From Methylocaldum sp002005105 (GTDB taxonomy: Bacteria; Pseudomonadota; Gammaproteobacteria; Methylococcales; Methylococcaceae): a stretch of DNA of 64,000 nt. The stretch lies in contig NZ_CP194902.1 in assembly GCF_051027545.1 (NCBI RefSeq), forward strand, positions 4,650,001 through 4,714,000, read 5' to 3'. The position numbers and the translations under genes were made by a program. Positions 53,619-62,236 of the stretch are shown in pieces. Numbering within the stretch: position 1 is the first letter of the stretch; every line of letters starts with the position of its first letter. The notes under the pieces are model-generated. The model was not told where the DNA came from and ran no database searches. It saw only the letters and a program-made list of their open reading frames with translations.

Positions 53619-55147
53619 ACCGTCGTTCCGCATTGAAAGCACTGGCCGTCCTCGGGGGACTCGGATTGGGTGCCGGGGCGACCTTCCGCGTCGACGCCAA
53701 AGGCCGGCCGAACCTCGTCAGGCTTCCGAACGCCTTCGACGAAGTCGACCACTTCGGGGTCACGCATCAGGTTCGGGACGGCGTTTCCTTCAAGGTCCCC
53801 GAGCCTTCTCTGCGCAAGGATATCGTCATCGTGGGCGGCGGCATTTCGGGGCTGACCGCACTGTATCGGCTCGGCGAGTATGATTGCCTGCTGGTCGAAA
53901 AGGAGGACGCTCTCGGCGGCAACTCGCGGCGCCGGCAAAGCGGCGGCATTCATTACCCCTTGGGAGCGCTGGTCAGCCAGGGCCCGGTGGCCCCCTTCAT
54001 TGATTTCTTCCGGGAACTGGACGTGCCGTTCGAGCCCGTTCTGGGTCCCAGACTGGCCTACCATGTCCGCGGCCGCCTGGTCGAAGACCCCTTGGCGGAA
54101 GAAGGCTGGCGCCACCTGCCCTTCTCGAAGCGGGAGCGCGAGGGGTTCCGCCGCGTGCGCGACGATCTGGCGGCGCTACGTCACCCCATTGACGGGATAT
54201 TCTTTCCGCGCGCCGACAATCGGGCGGACATCCGCCAGCTCGACCGCGTCACGCTGAGCCGGTATCTCGCGGACAAAGACTACCCGGAGGCCGTGAACCA
54301 TTTCCTGAAACTGATGCTGAGCTCCCGTCTCGGCGAAACCGGCGAGGACGTCTCCGCCTGGATCGCCCTCTACCTGCTTTCGAATCTCCCGGCGCCCGCC
54401 TATACCCTGCCCGGCGGACATGGAGCCATCTCCGATATCCTGCGCGAGCGCTGCGAAGCGATCCGTCCGAACGCCTTGATGACCGGATTCACCGCGATCA
54501 GGGTCGAGAACCGTCGGGACGGCAAGGTTTGGGTGACGGGATGCACGGACGACGGTTCGCTGCAAACCATCGAGGCCCGTTGCGCCGTGATGGCCGTCCC
54601 CAAGGTGTTCGCAAAGCACGCCGTGGTGGGTTTGCGCGAGGAGCGGCCGGACGTTTACGACCGGTTTCGCTACAACGCCTACCTGGTCGCCCAGGTGGAA
54701 CTGTCGAGACGGGTCGCCCCCGCCTTCGAGACCGCGAGCGCCTCGAGGTTCAGCCGTTTCATCGTCGCCGCCGACTGGCTTCGCAGCAATCGCGATCCGA
54801 AAGGATCGAGCCATTTGACCGTGTACGTCCCGTATCCCGGCAGCGCGGGCCGCATCGAACTGTTCGGCGGCTCGGCCAAGCAGCTCGCGGCGCGCATCGT
54901 CGGCGATCTCAATGCCATCCTGCCCCGAAGCCGCGGCGCCATCGAGACGGTTCGGCTCCACCGCTGGGGACACCCGATGGTCGGGTGTACGCCCGGCATG
55001 GACGAAGTCCTGAATGCCGCCAAGCAGCCGTTCGGCAACGTCGTCTTCGCGCACAGCGACTCGTTCGGCATCGCGGGACTTTATTCCGCCGTATGGACGG
55101 GCATGGAGGCCAGCAGCGATGCCCGAATCGTCTTGGAAGAAATCTAG
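53615..55147 (+). CDS. Tat-type FAD-dependent oxidoreductase (amine-oxidase/phytoene-desaturase fold)
   Basis: 510 residues. The N-terminus NRRSALKALAVLGGLGLGAG has a twin-arginine signal (RRSALK), so the folded flavoprotein is probably exported. The FAD Rossmann motif VGGGISGLTALYRL starts near residue 72, with the Glu of LLVEKEDALGGNSRR binding ribose. A C-terminal FGIAGLYSAVWTGMEAS closes the FAD domain. The fold includes amine oxidases, protoporphyrinogen oxidases and desaturases; which reaction it performs is not evident. As the only clearly redox-modifying enzyme predicted outside the cytoplasm, it may act on the exported product. Confidence 0.82.
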   Translation: MNRRSALKALAVLGGLGLGAGATFRVDAKGRPNLVRLPNAFDEVDHFGVTHQVRDGVSFKVPEPSLRKDIVIVGGGISGLTALYRLGEYDCLLVEKEDALGGNSRRRQSGGIHYPLGALVSQGPVAPFIDFFRELDVPFEPVLGPRLAYHVRGRLVEDPLAEEGWRHLPFSKREREGFRRVRDDLAALRHPIDGIFFPRADNRADIRQLDRVTLSRYLADKDYPEAVNHFLKLMLSSRLGETGEDVSAWIALYLLSNLPAPAYTLPGGHGAISDILRERCEAIRPNALMTGFTAIRVENRRDGKVWVTGCTDDGSLQTIEARCAVMAVPKVFAKHAVVGLREERPDVYDRFRYNAYLVAQVELSRRVAPAFETASASRFSRFIVAADWLRSNRDPKGSSHLTVYVPYPGSAGRIELFGGSAKQLAARIVGDLNAILPRSRGAIETVRLHRWGHPMVGCTPGMDEVLNAAKQPFGNVVFAHSDSFGIAGLYSAVWTGMEASSDARIVLEEI

Positions 55148-55196
55148 CCGGTTTCTATCGCCGTATCCCGTTCAACCATCCAGAAGAGAGTGAACC

Positions 55197-55796
55197 ATGA
55201 TGTCAATGAAACGACTGCTTTCCGTACTTGTGCTCGCATCCATCAGCGCCCACGGCTTCGCGGCCGACGTAATCTACCTCAAGGGCGCCGAGGCCAAAGA
55301 CGCGCTGGCGAAATATGAAACCGCCCTGCGCCAAAACCCGGACGATTTCGAGGCATTGAAATCCGCGGGCATCATCCTGCATCAGATCAGCCGCACCGCA
55401 CCCGACAAGCAGCGGGTCGAGACTGCGGAGCAGTATCTGAAGAAGGCTCAGAAGCTGCACCCGGAGGATCAGGAGGTGGCCGGCTGGCTGGGCAGCGTGA
55501 TCACCATGAAAGCCCTGTTCGAAACCGATCCGGGCAAGCAGACCTTTTTCGTCAAATCCGGTACGCGCCTGCTCGACAAGGCCGTGCAGAAGGATCCCGA
55601 CAATCTGGTCGTGCGCCTGACCCGCGCCTACAACAGCATGGAGCTGCCGGTCTTCCTGAAGCGGACCTCGTTCGCCGTGGTCGACTTCAAACATTATCTC
55701 GCGCTGTGCGAATCCCGTGAGTGCCCGGCGGAGCACCTGGCGGACGCCCGCGGCAAGCTCGCCGAGGCGGAGAAAATCCTCGCCGAAAACCGCTAA
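55197..55796 (+). CDS. Periplasmic TPR-like protein
   Basis: 199 residues. Signal peptide MSMKRLLSVLVLASISAHGFA (cleavage before ADVIY), then TPR-like helical pairs: ALAKYETALRQNPDDFEALK, AEQYLKKAQKLHPEDQEVAG and LLDKAVQKDPDNLVVRLTRA. No lipobox. The start may be the second or third Met. It resembles the lipoprotein at the end of the cluster (61405), which also has an N-P-D-D TPR pattern. Such proteins usually act as adaptors in envelope complexes. It comes 49 nt after the flavoprotein gene. Confidence 0.75.
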   Translation: MMSMKRLLSVLVLASISAHGFAADVIYLKGAEAKDALAKYETALRQNPDDFEALKSAGIILHQISRTAPDKQRVETAEQYLKKAQKLHPEDQEVAGWLGSVITMKALFETDPGKQTFFVKSGTRLLDKAVQKDPDNLVVRLTRAYNSMELPVFLKRTSFAVVDFKHYLALCESRECPAEHLADARGKLAEAEKILAENR

Positions 55797-55827
55797 AGCT
55801 TACGCATCGGAAGGACATCGACTCATC

Positions 55828-56637
55828 ATGCCGAATACAGACACCAATCGAGCGACGGGCGGCTCCGTCACCGCATCGGGCCCGGCATCGCTCGCCGGGC
55901 GCCGCGTGCTGATCGCCGGCGCCAGCGGCGCCATCGGTGCCGCGATCGCCGCAGCCGTCGCCGACGCGGGCGCGCGGGTCTGCCTGCATTACCATCGGAG
56001 CAGCGGCCCCGCCGAGCGCTTGGCCGAGCGTATCAACGCGGAGCGGGGACAGTCCCGCGCCTTTCCGGCGCAGGCCGACCTGACCGACCGCGAAGCGGCG
56101 GAAAACCTGTTCGATCGCGCGTTCGATCGGCTGGGCGGCGTGGACGTCCTGATCAATTGCATCGGCACGGCGCGCGACGATTCGATCATGATGCTGACCG
56201 AACGCGATGCGGACCTCATGCTGCGGGGCAACCTGGCGCCGGTCGTCTACCTGTGCGAGGCAATGCGGCGCAGATGCGCCGCCGGAGATTACGGCCGCAT
56301 CATCAACATCACCTCGATCACCGGCCTGGTGGGACAACCCATGCGTTCGCTGTACGGGGCGGCGAAAGGCGCGGTCATCGCCTACACCAAGGGACTGGCG
56401 CGGGAAATCGCCGGCCGCGGCTGGACCGCCAACTGCATCGCGCCGCAGGTCCTCGACGGCGGCATCGCCGATGTCATGAAACCCCAGGTGCGCGCCGCGA
56501 TCATGGGCAGCACGCCGATCAAGCGCAGCTGCACCCCTAATGATCTGGTCGGTGCCGCCCTGTTCCTTGCCTCGGCCGAAGCCGGCTTCATCACCGGAAC
56601 GGTCTTGAACGTCACGGGGGGGCTGGTCACATGGTAA
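55828..56637 (+). CDS. FabG-like reductase 2 (catalytic)
   Basis: 269 residues from ATG 55828. SDR with AGASGAIGAAIAAAVADAG (nucleotide site), NCIGTARDDSIMML in place of NNAG, the Ser in NITSITGLVG, and YGAAKGA with Tyr and Lys present. A 25-residue polar N-terminal extension precedes the fold. Role parallels reductase 1; two reductases could serve different chain lengths or partners. It overlaps the next, degenerate SDR gene by 7 nt, a pairing like the ketosynthases and hotdog proteins in this operon. Confidence 0.87.
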   Translation: MPNTDTNRATGGSVTASGPASLAGRRVLIAGASGAIGAAIAAAVADAGARVCLHYHRSSGPAERLAERINAERGQSRAFPAQADLTDREAAENLFDRAFDRLGGVDVLINCIGTARDDSIMMLTERDADLMLRGNLAPVVYLCEAMRRRCAAGDYGRIINITSITGLVGQPMRSLYGAAKGAVIAYTKGLAREIAGRGWTANCIAPQVLDGGIADVMKPQVRAAIMGSTPIKRSCTPNDLVGAALFLASAEAGFITGTVLNVTGGLVTW

Positions 56638-57302
56638 GCCATCCCCGTATCTGGCTCCTGGGGCGCGAAACCTACGCCGGCGCACTCGCGGACATGCTGG
56701 CCGCGCAAGGCGCCACGGTCCACCACTCCGAGGAATCGGACGCGACGAATGCCGAATCGGCTACGGAACGTCTGGAACGATCGGCCGAAGCGGCTCACGC
56801 GGCGCTCGGCGGAATCGATGCGCTGGTCTTTCTCGACCGCATGCGCCAAGCCTCGGCCGAGCCCGATCCCGATCGCGTGTTGACGGAAGCGATAACTGCG
56901 AGCCAGCGGCTGTTCCTCGCGGTACGCGCGCTCGCGCCGAGAATGGCCAAAGACGGCGTCGAAGGCAACGTGATCGTGATCTGCGACGACGCCGCCAGCA
57001 GCGGGCGCGAAGGCTTCCTGGCCGGGTCCGCCGCGGGCGGCGCGCTGATCGGCATGAGCAAATGCCTGGCCAAGGAACTCGGCCGCTACCGGATCGCCGT
57101 CAACGTCATTTGCCATGGCTTCATCGAGGGCATCGACACCGGCGCCCGGCTCACGGCCCACGAACAAATGTTGTTCAAGGTCATGGGGCTTGCCAGACAG
57201 GGCAGTCCGGGTCATCTCGCCGCCAATATCCTGCATCTCGCTCGCGGCGGCCATTGGATGACCGGGCAAGTGCTGCGGGTGGATGACGGTTTGATCATCT
57301 AG
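56631..57302 (+). CDS. Degenerate SDR protein, partner of reductase 2
   Basis: 223 residues of SDR fold, recognisable by the C-terminal RIAVNVICHGFIEGIDTGAR and HWMTGQVLRVDDG. The catalytic Tyr and Lys of YxxxK align with Gly132 and Gly136 (AGSAAGGALIG), and the glycine motif near the N-terminus is reduced to LLGRETYAGAL, so it should neither bind NADP in the normal way nor reduce. It probably works as a structural or regulatory subunit with the upstream reductase. The 7-nt overlap couples their translation. Confidence 0.8.
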   Translation: MVSHPRIWLLGRETYAGALADMLAAQGATVHHSEESDATNAESATERLERSAEAAHAALGGIDALVFLDRMRQASAEPDPDRVLTEAITASQRLFLAVRALAPRMAKDGVEGNVIVICDDAASSGREGFLAGSAAGGALIGMSKCLAKELGRYRIAVNVICHGFIEGIDTGARLTAHEQMLFKVMGLARQGSPGHLAANILHLARGGHWMTGQVLRVDDGLII

Positions 57303-57361
57303 ACACGGGAATGCCGCGAGTTTCAAAGACCACGAGCGAATCACACGAGAACGAAAAACCT

Positions 57362-58078
57362 ATGGGCTTCATTCAAATAAGCGAATTGCACAAGACCTAC
57401 TGGCTCGGCGAGAGCCAGGTGCATGCGCTCCGCGGCGTTTCCCTCGCCGTGAACGAAGGCGAGCGCTTGTTCCTGGGCGGCCCCTCGGGCAGCGGAAAAT
57501 CGACGCTGCTCCACATCATCGGCTGTCTCGACCGCTTCGATCAGGGACGTATCGTCGTCGCGGGACGCGATGTCGCCTCCGCCGACGATCGGGCGCTAGC
57601 CGACTTCCGCGCGCGCTACATCGGCTTCGTTTTTCAGAATTTCAATCTGCTGCCGGTGCTGACGGTATTCGAGAACGTGGAATATCCCTTGCTCCTGAAC
57701 GGCGAGAAAAGCGCCAAGAAACGCCGCAGCCGGGTCGAAGGCATGCTCGAGGCCGTGGGGCTGCTCGGACACGCCAAACACTATCCGAACGAGCTTTCCG
57801 GCGGGCAGCGACAGCGGGTCGCCATCGCCCGCGCGCTGGTCCATCATCCGCGCCTTCTCATCGCGGACGAGCCGACGGCCAATCTGGATTCCACTACCGG
57901 CGAAGCGATCATACAGCTCATGCTGGACCTCTCTCGCGAGCAGGGCTCGACGGTGATCATCTGCACCCATAACCGGGAACTTCTGGAAAATGCCGAACGC
58001 TGCATCCTGCTGCGGGACGGCAAGATCGAGAACGACGCGACGGCGGGAACTCAGGGGAGGACGGCGGCATGTTTCTGA
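57362..58078 (+). CDS. LolD/MacB-type ABC transporter ATPase
   Basis: 238 residues from ATG 57362; an earlier in-frame ATG at 57311 would add 17 polar residues. Walker A GPSGSGKST, signature LSGGQRQRVAIARAL, Walker B LLIADEPTANLD and the switch His (CTHNRE) are all present. HKTYWLGESQVHALRGVSL is typical of the LolD/MacB class, which works with FtsX-type permeases as mechanotransmitters rather than classical channels. It overlaps the permease by 10 nt. Confidence 0.92.
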   Translation: MGFIQISELHKTYWLGESQVHALRGVSLAVNEGERLFLGGPSGSGKSTLLHIIGCLDRFDQGRIVVAGRDVASADDRALADFRARYIGFVFQNFNLLPVLTVFENVEYPLLLNGEKSAKKRRSRVEGMLEAVGLLGHAKHYPNELSGGQRQRVAIARALVHHPRLLIADEPTANLDSTTGEAIIQLMLDLSREQGSTVIICTHNRELLENAERCILLRDGKIENDATAGTQGRTAACF

Positions 58079-59295
58079 TCAAGGTTGCCTGGCGCAACAT
58101 TCTCCGCCACAAGCGTCGTTCGCTGTTCGCCCTACTGACGATTCTCTCGGGCGTCACCGGCATCATCCTGTTCGGCGGTTTCGTCGAGGCCAATTATATT
58201 GGCCTTCGGGAATCCGTGATTCGCAGCCAGTACGGGCATCTCCAAATCCACCGCGCGGGCTACGAAGCGAACCATAGGCAAGACCCCGACCGCTACCGCA
58301 TGCCGCTGGAGCAGGCCGAACGGGTCAAGGCGCTCCTGGAGAGCAACCCCCACGTACAAATGACTTCGCGCAGGCTCGAGTTTACCGCGCTCCTGGGTAA
58401 CGAAAAGAATAGCCAGGCGTCCATCGTGCGCGGCGTCGACCCGGAGACGGAAACGCTGATCAACTCGGCGCTGACGATCATCGACGGCACCGATCTGGAT
58501 GAGGAGGAACCCGAGGGCGTATTGCTCGGGGAAGGTCTGGCTCAGGCGCTCAACGTCAAGGTCGGCGACCAGCTCTCGCTGCTCGCGTCCACCGTCAACG
58601 GAGTGATGAATGCGGTCGACGTGACGGTCCAGGGCATCTTCCAAAGCTTCGCCAAGGAATACGACGATGCCGCCATGATGATGACGCTCCCGCACGCGCA
58701 GCAACTTCTCAATACCCAGTCGGTCGACACCGTCGTGGCGCTATTGGACGAGACCATGGCCTTGGACGCGGTGGTGGCGGACGTGGCCGACCGCAGCCGG
58801 GCGCAAGACCTCGGCATCGAATGGATCGAATGGCATAAGCTGGCCACCTTCTACCAGAAGGTGGTCGATCTATACGACGGCTTTTTCCTGTTCATCAATC
58901 TGGTGATTTATGTGGTCGTGGTGTTCGGCGTGGCCAACACGATGATCGTCACGGTCATGGAGCGCACCGCCGAGATCGGCACGCTGCGCGCCATGGGCAC
59001 CCATCGCGGCGGCATCGTCCGGCAGTTCCTGACCGAAGGCCTGATGCTGGCCGTCCTCGGCGCCGTACTCGGCGTCCTCGCAGGTATCGCCCTGACCTAT
59101 TCGCTGAATGCCCTCGAGATCATGATGCCGCCGCCTCCCGGATCATCCAAGGGCTATCCGCTCCGCATCGCGTACGTTCCCTGGATCTGGGCCGGTTCGG
59201 TCGGCGCGGTCGCCCTGATCGCCCTGTTCGCCACCCTGGTGCCGGCCATGCAGGCGGCTCGGAAATCCATCGTCGATGCTCTGAGATACGTTTGA
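58069..59295 (+). CDS. FtsX/LolE-type ABC permease
   Basis: 408 residues. One N-terminal helix (SLFALLTILSGVTGIILFGG), a periplasmic domain of about 220 residues, then three helices (VDLYDGFFLFINLVIYVVVV; LTEGLMLAVLGAVLGVLAGI; WIWAGSVGAVALIALFATLV). This is the MacB/LolC/LolE topology. It has TVMERTAEIGTLRAMGTHRG, the coupling-helix segment of the family. Only one permease is encoded, so a homodimer is expected, unlike LolC/E. With the ATPase and the LolA-like protein it looks like a Lol-type pathway that extracts a lipid-like molecule from the inner membrane. Confidence 0.9.
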   Translation: MFLIKVAWRNILRHKRRSLFALLTILSGVTGIILFGGFVEANYIGLRESVIRSQYGHLQIHRAGYEANHRQDPDRYRMPLEQAERVKALLESNPHVQMTSRRLEFTALLGNEKNSQASIVRGVDPETETLINSALTIIDGTDLDEEEPEGVLLGEGLAQALNVKVGDQLSLLASTVNGVMNAVDVTVQGIFQSFAKEYDDAAMMMTLPHAQQLLNTQSVDTVVALLDETMALDAVVADVADRSRAQDLGIEWIEWHKLATFYQKVVDLYDGFFLFINLVIYVVVVFGVANTMIVTVMERTAEIGTLRAMGTHRGGIVRQFLTEGLMLAVLGAVLGVLAGIALTYSLNALEIMMPPPPGSSKGYPLRIAYVPWIWAGSVGAVALIALFATLVPAMQAARKSIVDALRYV

Positions 59296-59322
59296 TCACT
59301 ACCCATTCGTGAGGAAACACCC

Positions 59323-60099
59323 ATGAAATCCGTTTTATCCTTCGTAACCGGCGCTCTGCTGCTGGCCTTGTCCGCTTCCGTGGCGGCCGAAGACATGCCG
59401 ACGGGCGAAACTCCGTCGGCGGTCGAATTGCTTCGGAAAGCCGACGAATACCGCAATTTCAAAGGCAAATCGTTTGCTTTCGAACTCAAGCTGCGCAGCA
59501 TCGAGCCCGACGAGGCCGAAAAGATCTTTCTGCTCAAGGCCGAGATCCTGAATGCCCACACCTCGCTGATCATCTACGCCGATCCCGTCAGCGAGCGGGG
59601 CAAGGCGCTCCTGATGGATCAGAGCAACCTCTGGTTCCACTCGCCCTTGAGCAGCAAGCCCATCCGTATCACGCCACAGCAGCGGCTGCTGGGCGAAGCC
59701 TCCAACGGCGACGTCGCCAGTACCGATTTTTCCGGCGACTACGATCCGACCTACCTGAGGCGCGAAACCGTGGACGGCATCCACTGCCACGTCCTCGAAC
59801 TGAAGGCCAAGCCCGACAGTCTCGCGACCTACGACAAACTGCACCTCTGGATACAGGAGAAGAACTTCATGCCCTACCAGGCGGAGTTTTTCGCGGCTAC
59901 CGGAAAGCTGCTCAAAACGGCGCGCTATACGCGCTATGAGAAGCTTCCCGACTTGGGCGGCAAGGAGCAATTGGTCACCATCGAGATCCAGAACCCCTTG
60001 AGCGCGGGCAAGAAGACCATCATGGAATATTCGCAGTTCAAGGTCACCGAACTCCCGGTTTCCCGGTTCACCGTGTCGGCGCTCAGCAGGCTGAGATGA
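59323..60099 (+). CDS. LolA-like outer-membrane lipoprotein-sorting protein
   Basis: 258 residues. Signal peptide KSVLSFVTGALLLALSASVA, cleaved before AEDMP. The mature part has alternating beta pattern (FAFELKLRSIEP, HTSLIIYADPVSERGKALLM) and the ADP..FSGDYDPTYLRRE and YDKLHLWIQEKNFMPYQAEF segments typical of the LolA-like family of outer membrane lipoprotein-sorting proteins. The half-barrel of this fold carries lipids through the periplasm. It is next to the permease and overlaps the barrel gene by 4 nt (ATGA), linking inner- and outer-membrane steps. Confidence 0.88.
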   Translation: MKSVLSFVTGALLLALSASVAAEDMPTGETPSAVELLRKADEYRNFKGKSFAFELKLRSIEPDEAEKIFLLKAEILNAHTSLIIYADPVSERGKALLMDQSNLWFHSPLSSKPIRITPQQRLLGEASNGDVASTDFSGDYDPTYLRRETVDGIHCHVLELKAKPDSLATYDKLHLWIQEKNFMPYQAEFFAATGKLLKTARYTRYEKLPDLGGKEQLVTIEIQNPLSAGKKTIMEYSQFKVTELPVSRFTVSALSRLR

Positions 60100-61376
60100 A
60101 ATCGACCCGCCACGGCGCAATCGCTCTCATGCTGACGGCAGCCTCCTTCAGCCCCTCGGCCCCGGCCTTCGACCTGGGCGGTGTGGGTGTTCGCGGACAG
60201 GCCGAGGCCGCGTGGCAGTATGCGCCGCCCCGCGACGACACGCCCTTCAATCCGGACGGGCGGATTCTGGATTTCCCGGCGCACACGGGCATCCTGGGGC
60301 TGCGCCTGTCGCCCATTTACGGCTCTGGCCCCTTCACGCTACGGGGCGATTTCTGGGGACAGGAACGGATACGCAGCACGGATGGGGATGCGGACTTCTA
60401 CACGCAGGCGGCGGCGCTCGACTGGAACGTTTCCGACAACGTGGTGCTCAGCGGGGGCGTCGACATTTTCAAGTGGGGTCCCGGCTACATCTGGAACCCC
60501 AGCAATCCGTTCCAGGACCAGGAGCTGAATTTCGAAGACCGGGTTTTCTCGTACAAGCGGAACGGCGAGGTCTACGCCAGCCTCGACTGGACCGGGGAGG
60601 ACGGCTGGGGCGCCAGCGCCTACACGCTCAACCATAAGTCTCGGGAAAAAGTCTACGGACCGGATAACCGCTACGAGTGGGCCTACGCCCTGCGCCTGCG
60701 CAAGCAGTTCACCAGCAGCGACGCGGCGCTCACCTATGCCCGTATCGGAGACATGAATTTCGTGGGTGGATTCTATTCGGCCGCGATCGGCGACAAGCTC
60801 GAACTGCACGGCGAAGTCAGCGTGCGCGACCGCCGCCGGACGGCGCTGCCGCGACGCATCGACCTGCCCGGCGGAACCGAGAGTTTTTATGTATTCGACC
60901 GCGACGACCGACGCGAATGGCGGCCGCAATTCCTACTGGGCGGACAGTACACGACCGAAAGCCTGGTCAACGTTATCGTGGAATATCTGTACAACGGCGA
61001 AGGCTATAGCGAAGGGGAGTTCGACCGGTTGGAAGACGCCGCCGGATCGAGCACGCCGCTGCTCGACTCCCCCCTGGGACCTGCGGCCGGCGGATTCCTG
61101 GGCACGGCGAACACGCTGCTCGGCCGCATGCAGCGCCACTATCTGTTCGCCCGCATCTCCGACAGCCATTTGATCGGCGACCTGGACGCCCGCGCCTTCC
61201 TCCGTTACGGAATCGAGGATCAGGGCGTGTTGCTCGGCGGATTATTGCGTTACCCGATACTCGACCGGGCGGCCATTCTCATGGGCGGCCAATACTACGG
61301 CGGCGCATCCGGATCGGAAACCCAAGATATCCCCTTCGGTTTCGTCGTGTATTCCGGGTTCGCCCTTTACCTTTGA
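60096..61376 (+). CDS. Predicted outer-membrane beta-barrel protein
   Basis: 426 residues with a signal peptide (GAIALMLTAASFSPSAPAFD). The rest alternates polar and aromatic residues as in membrane strands, e.g. TLRGDFWGQERIRS, AALDWNVSDNVVLSGGVDIF, EVYASLDWTGEDGWGASAYT, and ends FGFVVYSGFALYL with a terminal hydrophobic residue, although Leu replaces the usual Phe. I cannot assign a family with certainty; DUF1302-like proteins have similar outlines. Its place after the LolA-like gene suggests the outer-membrane acceptor or exporter of the cluster product. Confidence 0.75.
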   Translation: MKSTRHGAIALMLTAASFSPSAPAFDLGGVGVRGQAEAAWQYAPPRDDTPFNPDGRILDFPAHTGILGLRLSPIYGSGPFTLRGDFWGQERIRSTDGDADFYTQAAALDWNVSDNVVLSGGVDIFKWGPGYIWNPSNPFQDQELNFEDRVFSYKRNGEVYASLDWTGEDGWGASAYTLNHKSREKVYGPDNRYEWAYALRLRKQFTSSDAALTYARIGDMNFVGGFYSAAIGDKLELHGEVSVRDRRRTALPRRIDLPGGTESFYVFDRDDRREWRPQFLLGGQYTTESLVNVIVEYLYNGEGYSEGEFDRLEDAAGSSTPLLDSPLGPAAGGFLGTANTLLGRMQRHYLFARISDSHLIGDLDARAFLRYGIEDQGVLLGGLLRYPILDRAAILMGGQYYGGASGSETQDIPFGFVVYSGFALYL

Positions 61377-61404
61377 TTTCGATAACTACCTGAAGGTGTT
61401 CACG

Positions 61405-62082
61405 ATGAAAAAAAAGACAGTGCTTGCCGTGGCGGCGGCCGCCTTCATCGGCGGCTGCGGAAAGGAATTTCCGGAGACGCCGTGGTCCTCGGCGGATATC
61501 GAGCTGCGCCGGGCGATCGAGCATCAGATCGACTACGACAGTCGACTGGAACTGGCGCGCCTGGACTTCATGCACAATCGGATCGACGAGGCCGACGCGC
61601 TGCTCCGGGAACTCGTCAAGGAAAATCCGGACGATATGACGGCGAAAGCCTGGTTCGCGGCTAACGAGTGCAAGATCGCCGGCCGAACCGGACCTTGGCT
61701 GCTCGGCATGGAAAAACTCTATTTGGTGTGGGATTGTCTGAAGGACCTCGACGAAGCCGCCCAAAAGGCGCCTGACGACTTCACGGTGCTGCTCGTGCAG
61801 ATGAATACGGACGCCGAGGTCGACATGTACGGTTCCATGCAACGTGCCCTCGATACCCGGGCACGCCTGGAAAAACAGATCGAGACGAGACCGGATGCCT
61901 ACCCGCCGTCGGCCCGATCCGCCTTTTTCGAGACGGCGGCCCGCATCGAAGCCCTGCGGAACAACCCGCAAGCCGCGACGGACTACTGGCAGCGGATCGT
62001 CGCGCTGAACGCAGACCCCGACGGCGTCGAGCGGGCGAAACGGGAAATCGCGGCATTAGCCCAGACGCCGCCGAACCATTAG
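61405..62082 (+). CDS. Outer-envelope TPR-like lipoprotein
   Basis: 225 residues from ATG 61405, with GAAGG 8 nt upstream. MKKKTVLAVAAAAFIGGCGK is a lipoprotein signal with the lipidated Cys at 18; +2 is Gly, so outer-membrane sorting is expected. The mature part has helical pairs of TPR type (RLDFMHNRIDEADALLRELV, KENPDDMTAKAWFAA). It is the last cluster gene; its TAG stop (62080-62082) shares AG with the left end of a family A repeat. No function is assigned; it may hold the barrel and carrier together. Confidence 0.8.
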   Translation: MKKKTVLAVAAAAFIGGCGKEFPETPWSSADIELRRAIEHQIDYDSRLELARLDFMHNRIDEADALLRELVKENPDDMTAKAWFAANECKIAGRTGPWLLGMEKLYLVWDCLKDLDEAAQKAPDDFTVLLVQMNTDAEVDMYGSMQRALDTRARLEKQIETRPDAYPPSARSAFFETAARIEALRNNPQAATDYWQRIVALNADPDGVERAKREIAALAQTPPNH

Positions 62083-62236
62083 AGCATTTTCCGATTGGGT
62101 GTCAGAGCGCCCGACAGGTAGGTCGGCAATCCCTTGCCGACAAAACCCTTTGCCGAGCCGATAAGTCGGCAAGGGATTGCCGACCTACGTTCTTCCCTCC
62201 CGACACGAAGCCGTACACCGGGATGAAAAACGCTCT
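62081..62236. repeat. Family A element, short form (156 bp), copy 2
   Basis: Termini AGAGCATTTTCC (62081) and GAAAAACGCTCT (62236), the same 156 bp as copy 1 at 28917. The core arms are GTAGGTCGGCAATCCCTTGC (62119) and GGGATTGCCGACCTAC. It abuts the cluster's last stop codon and could stop its transcription. Confidence 0.85.
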
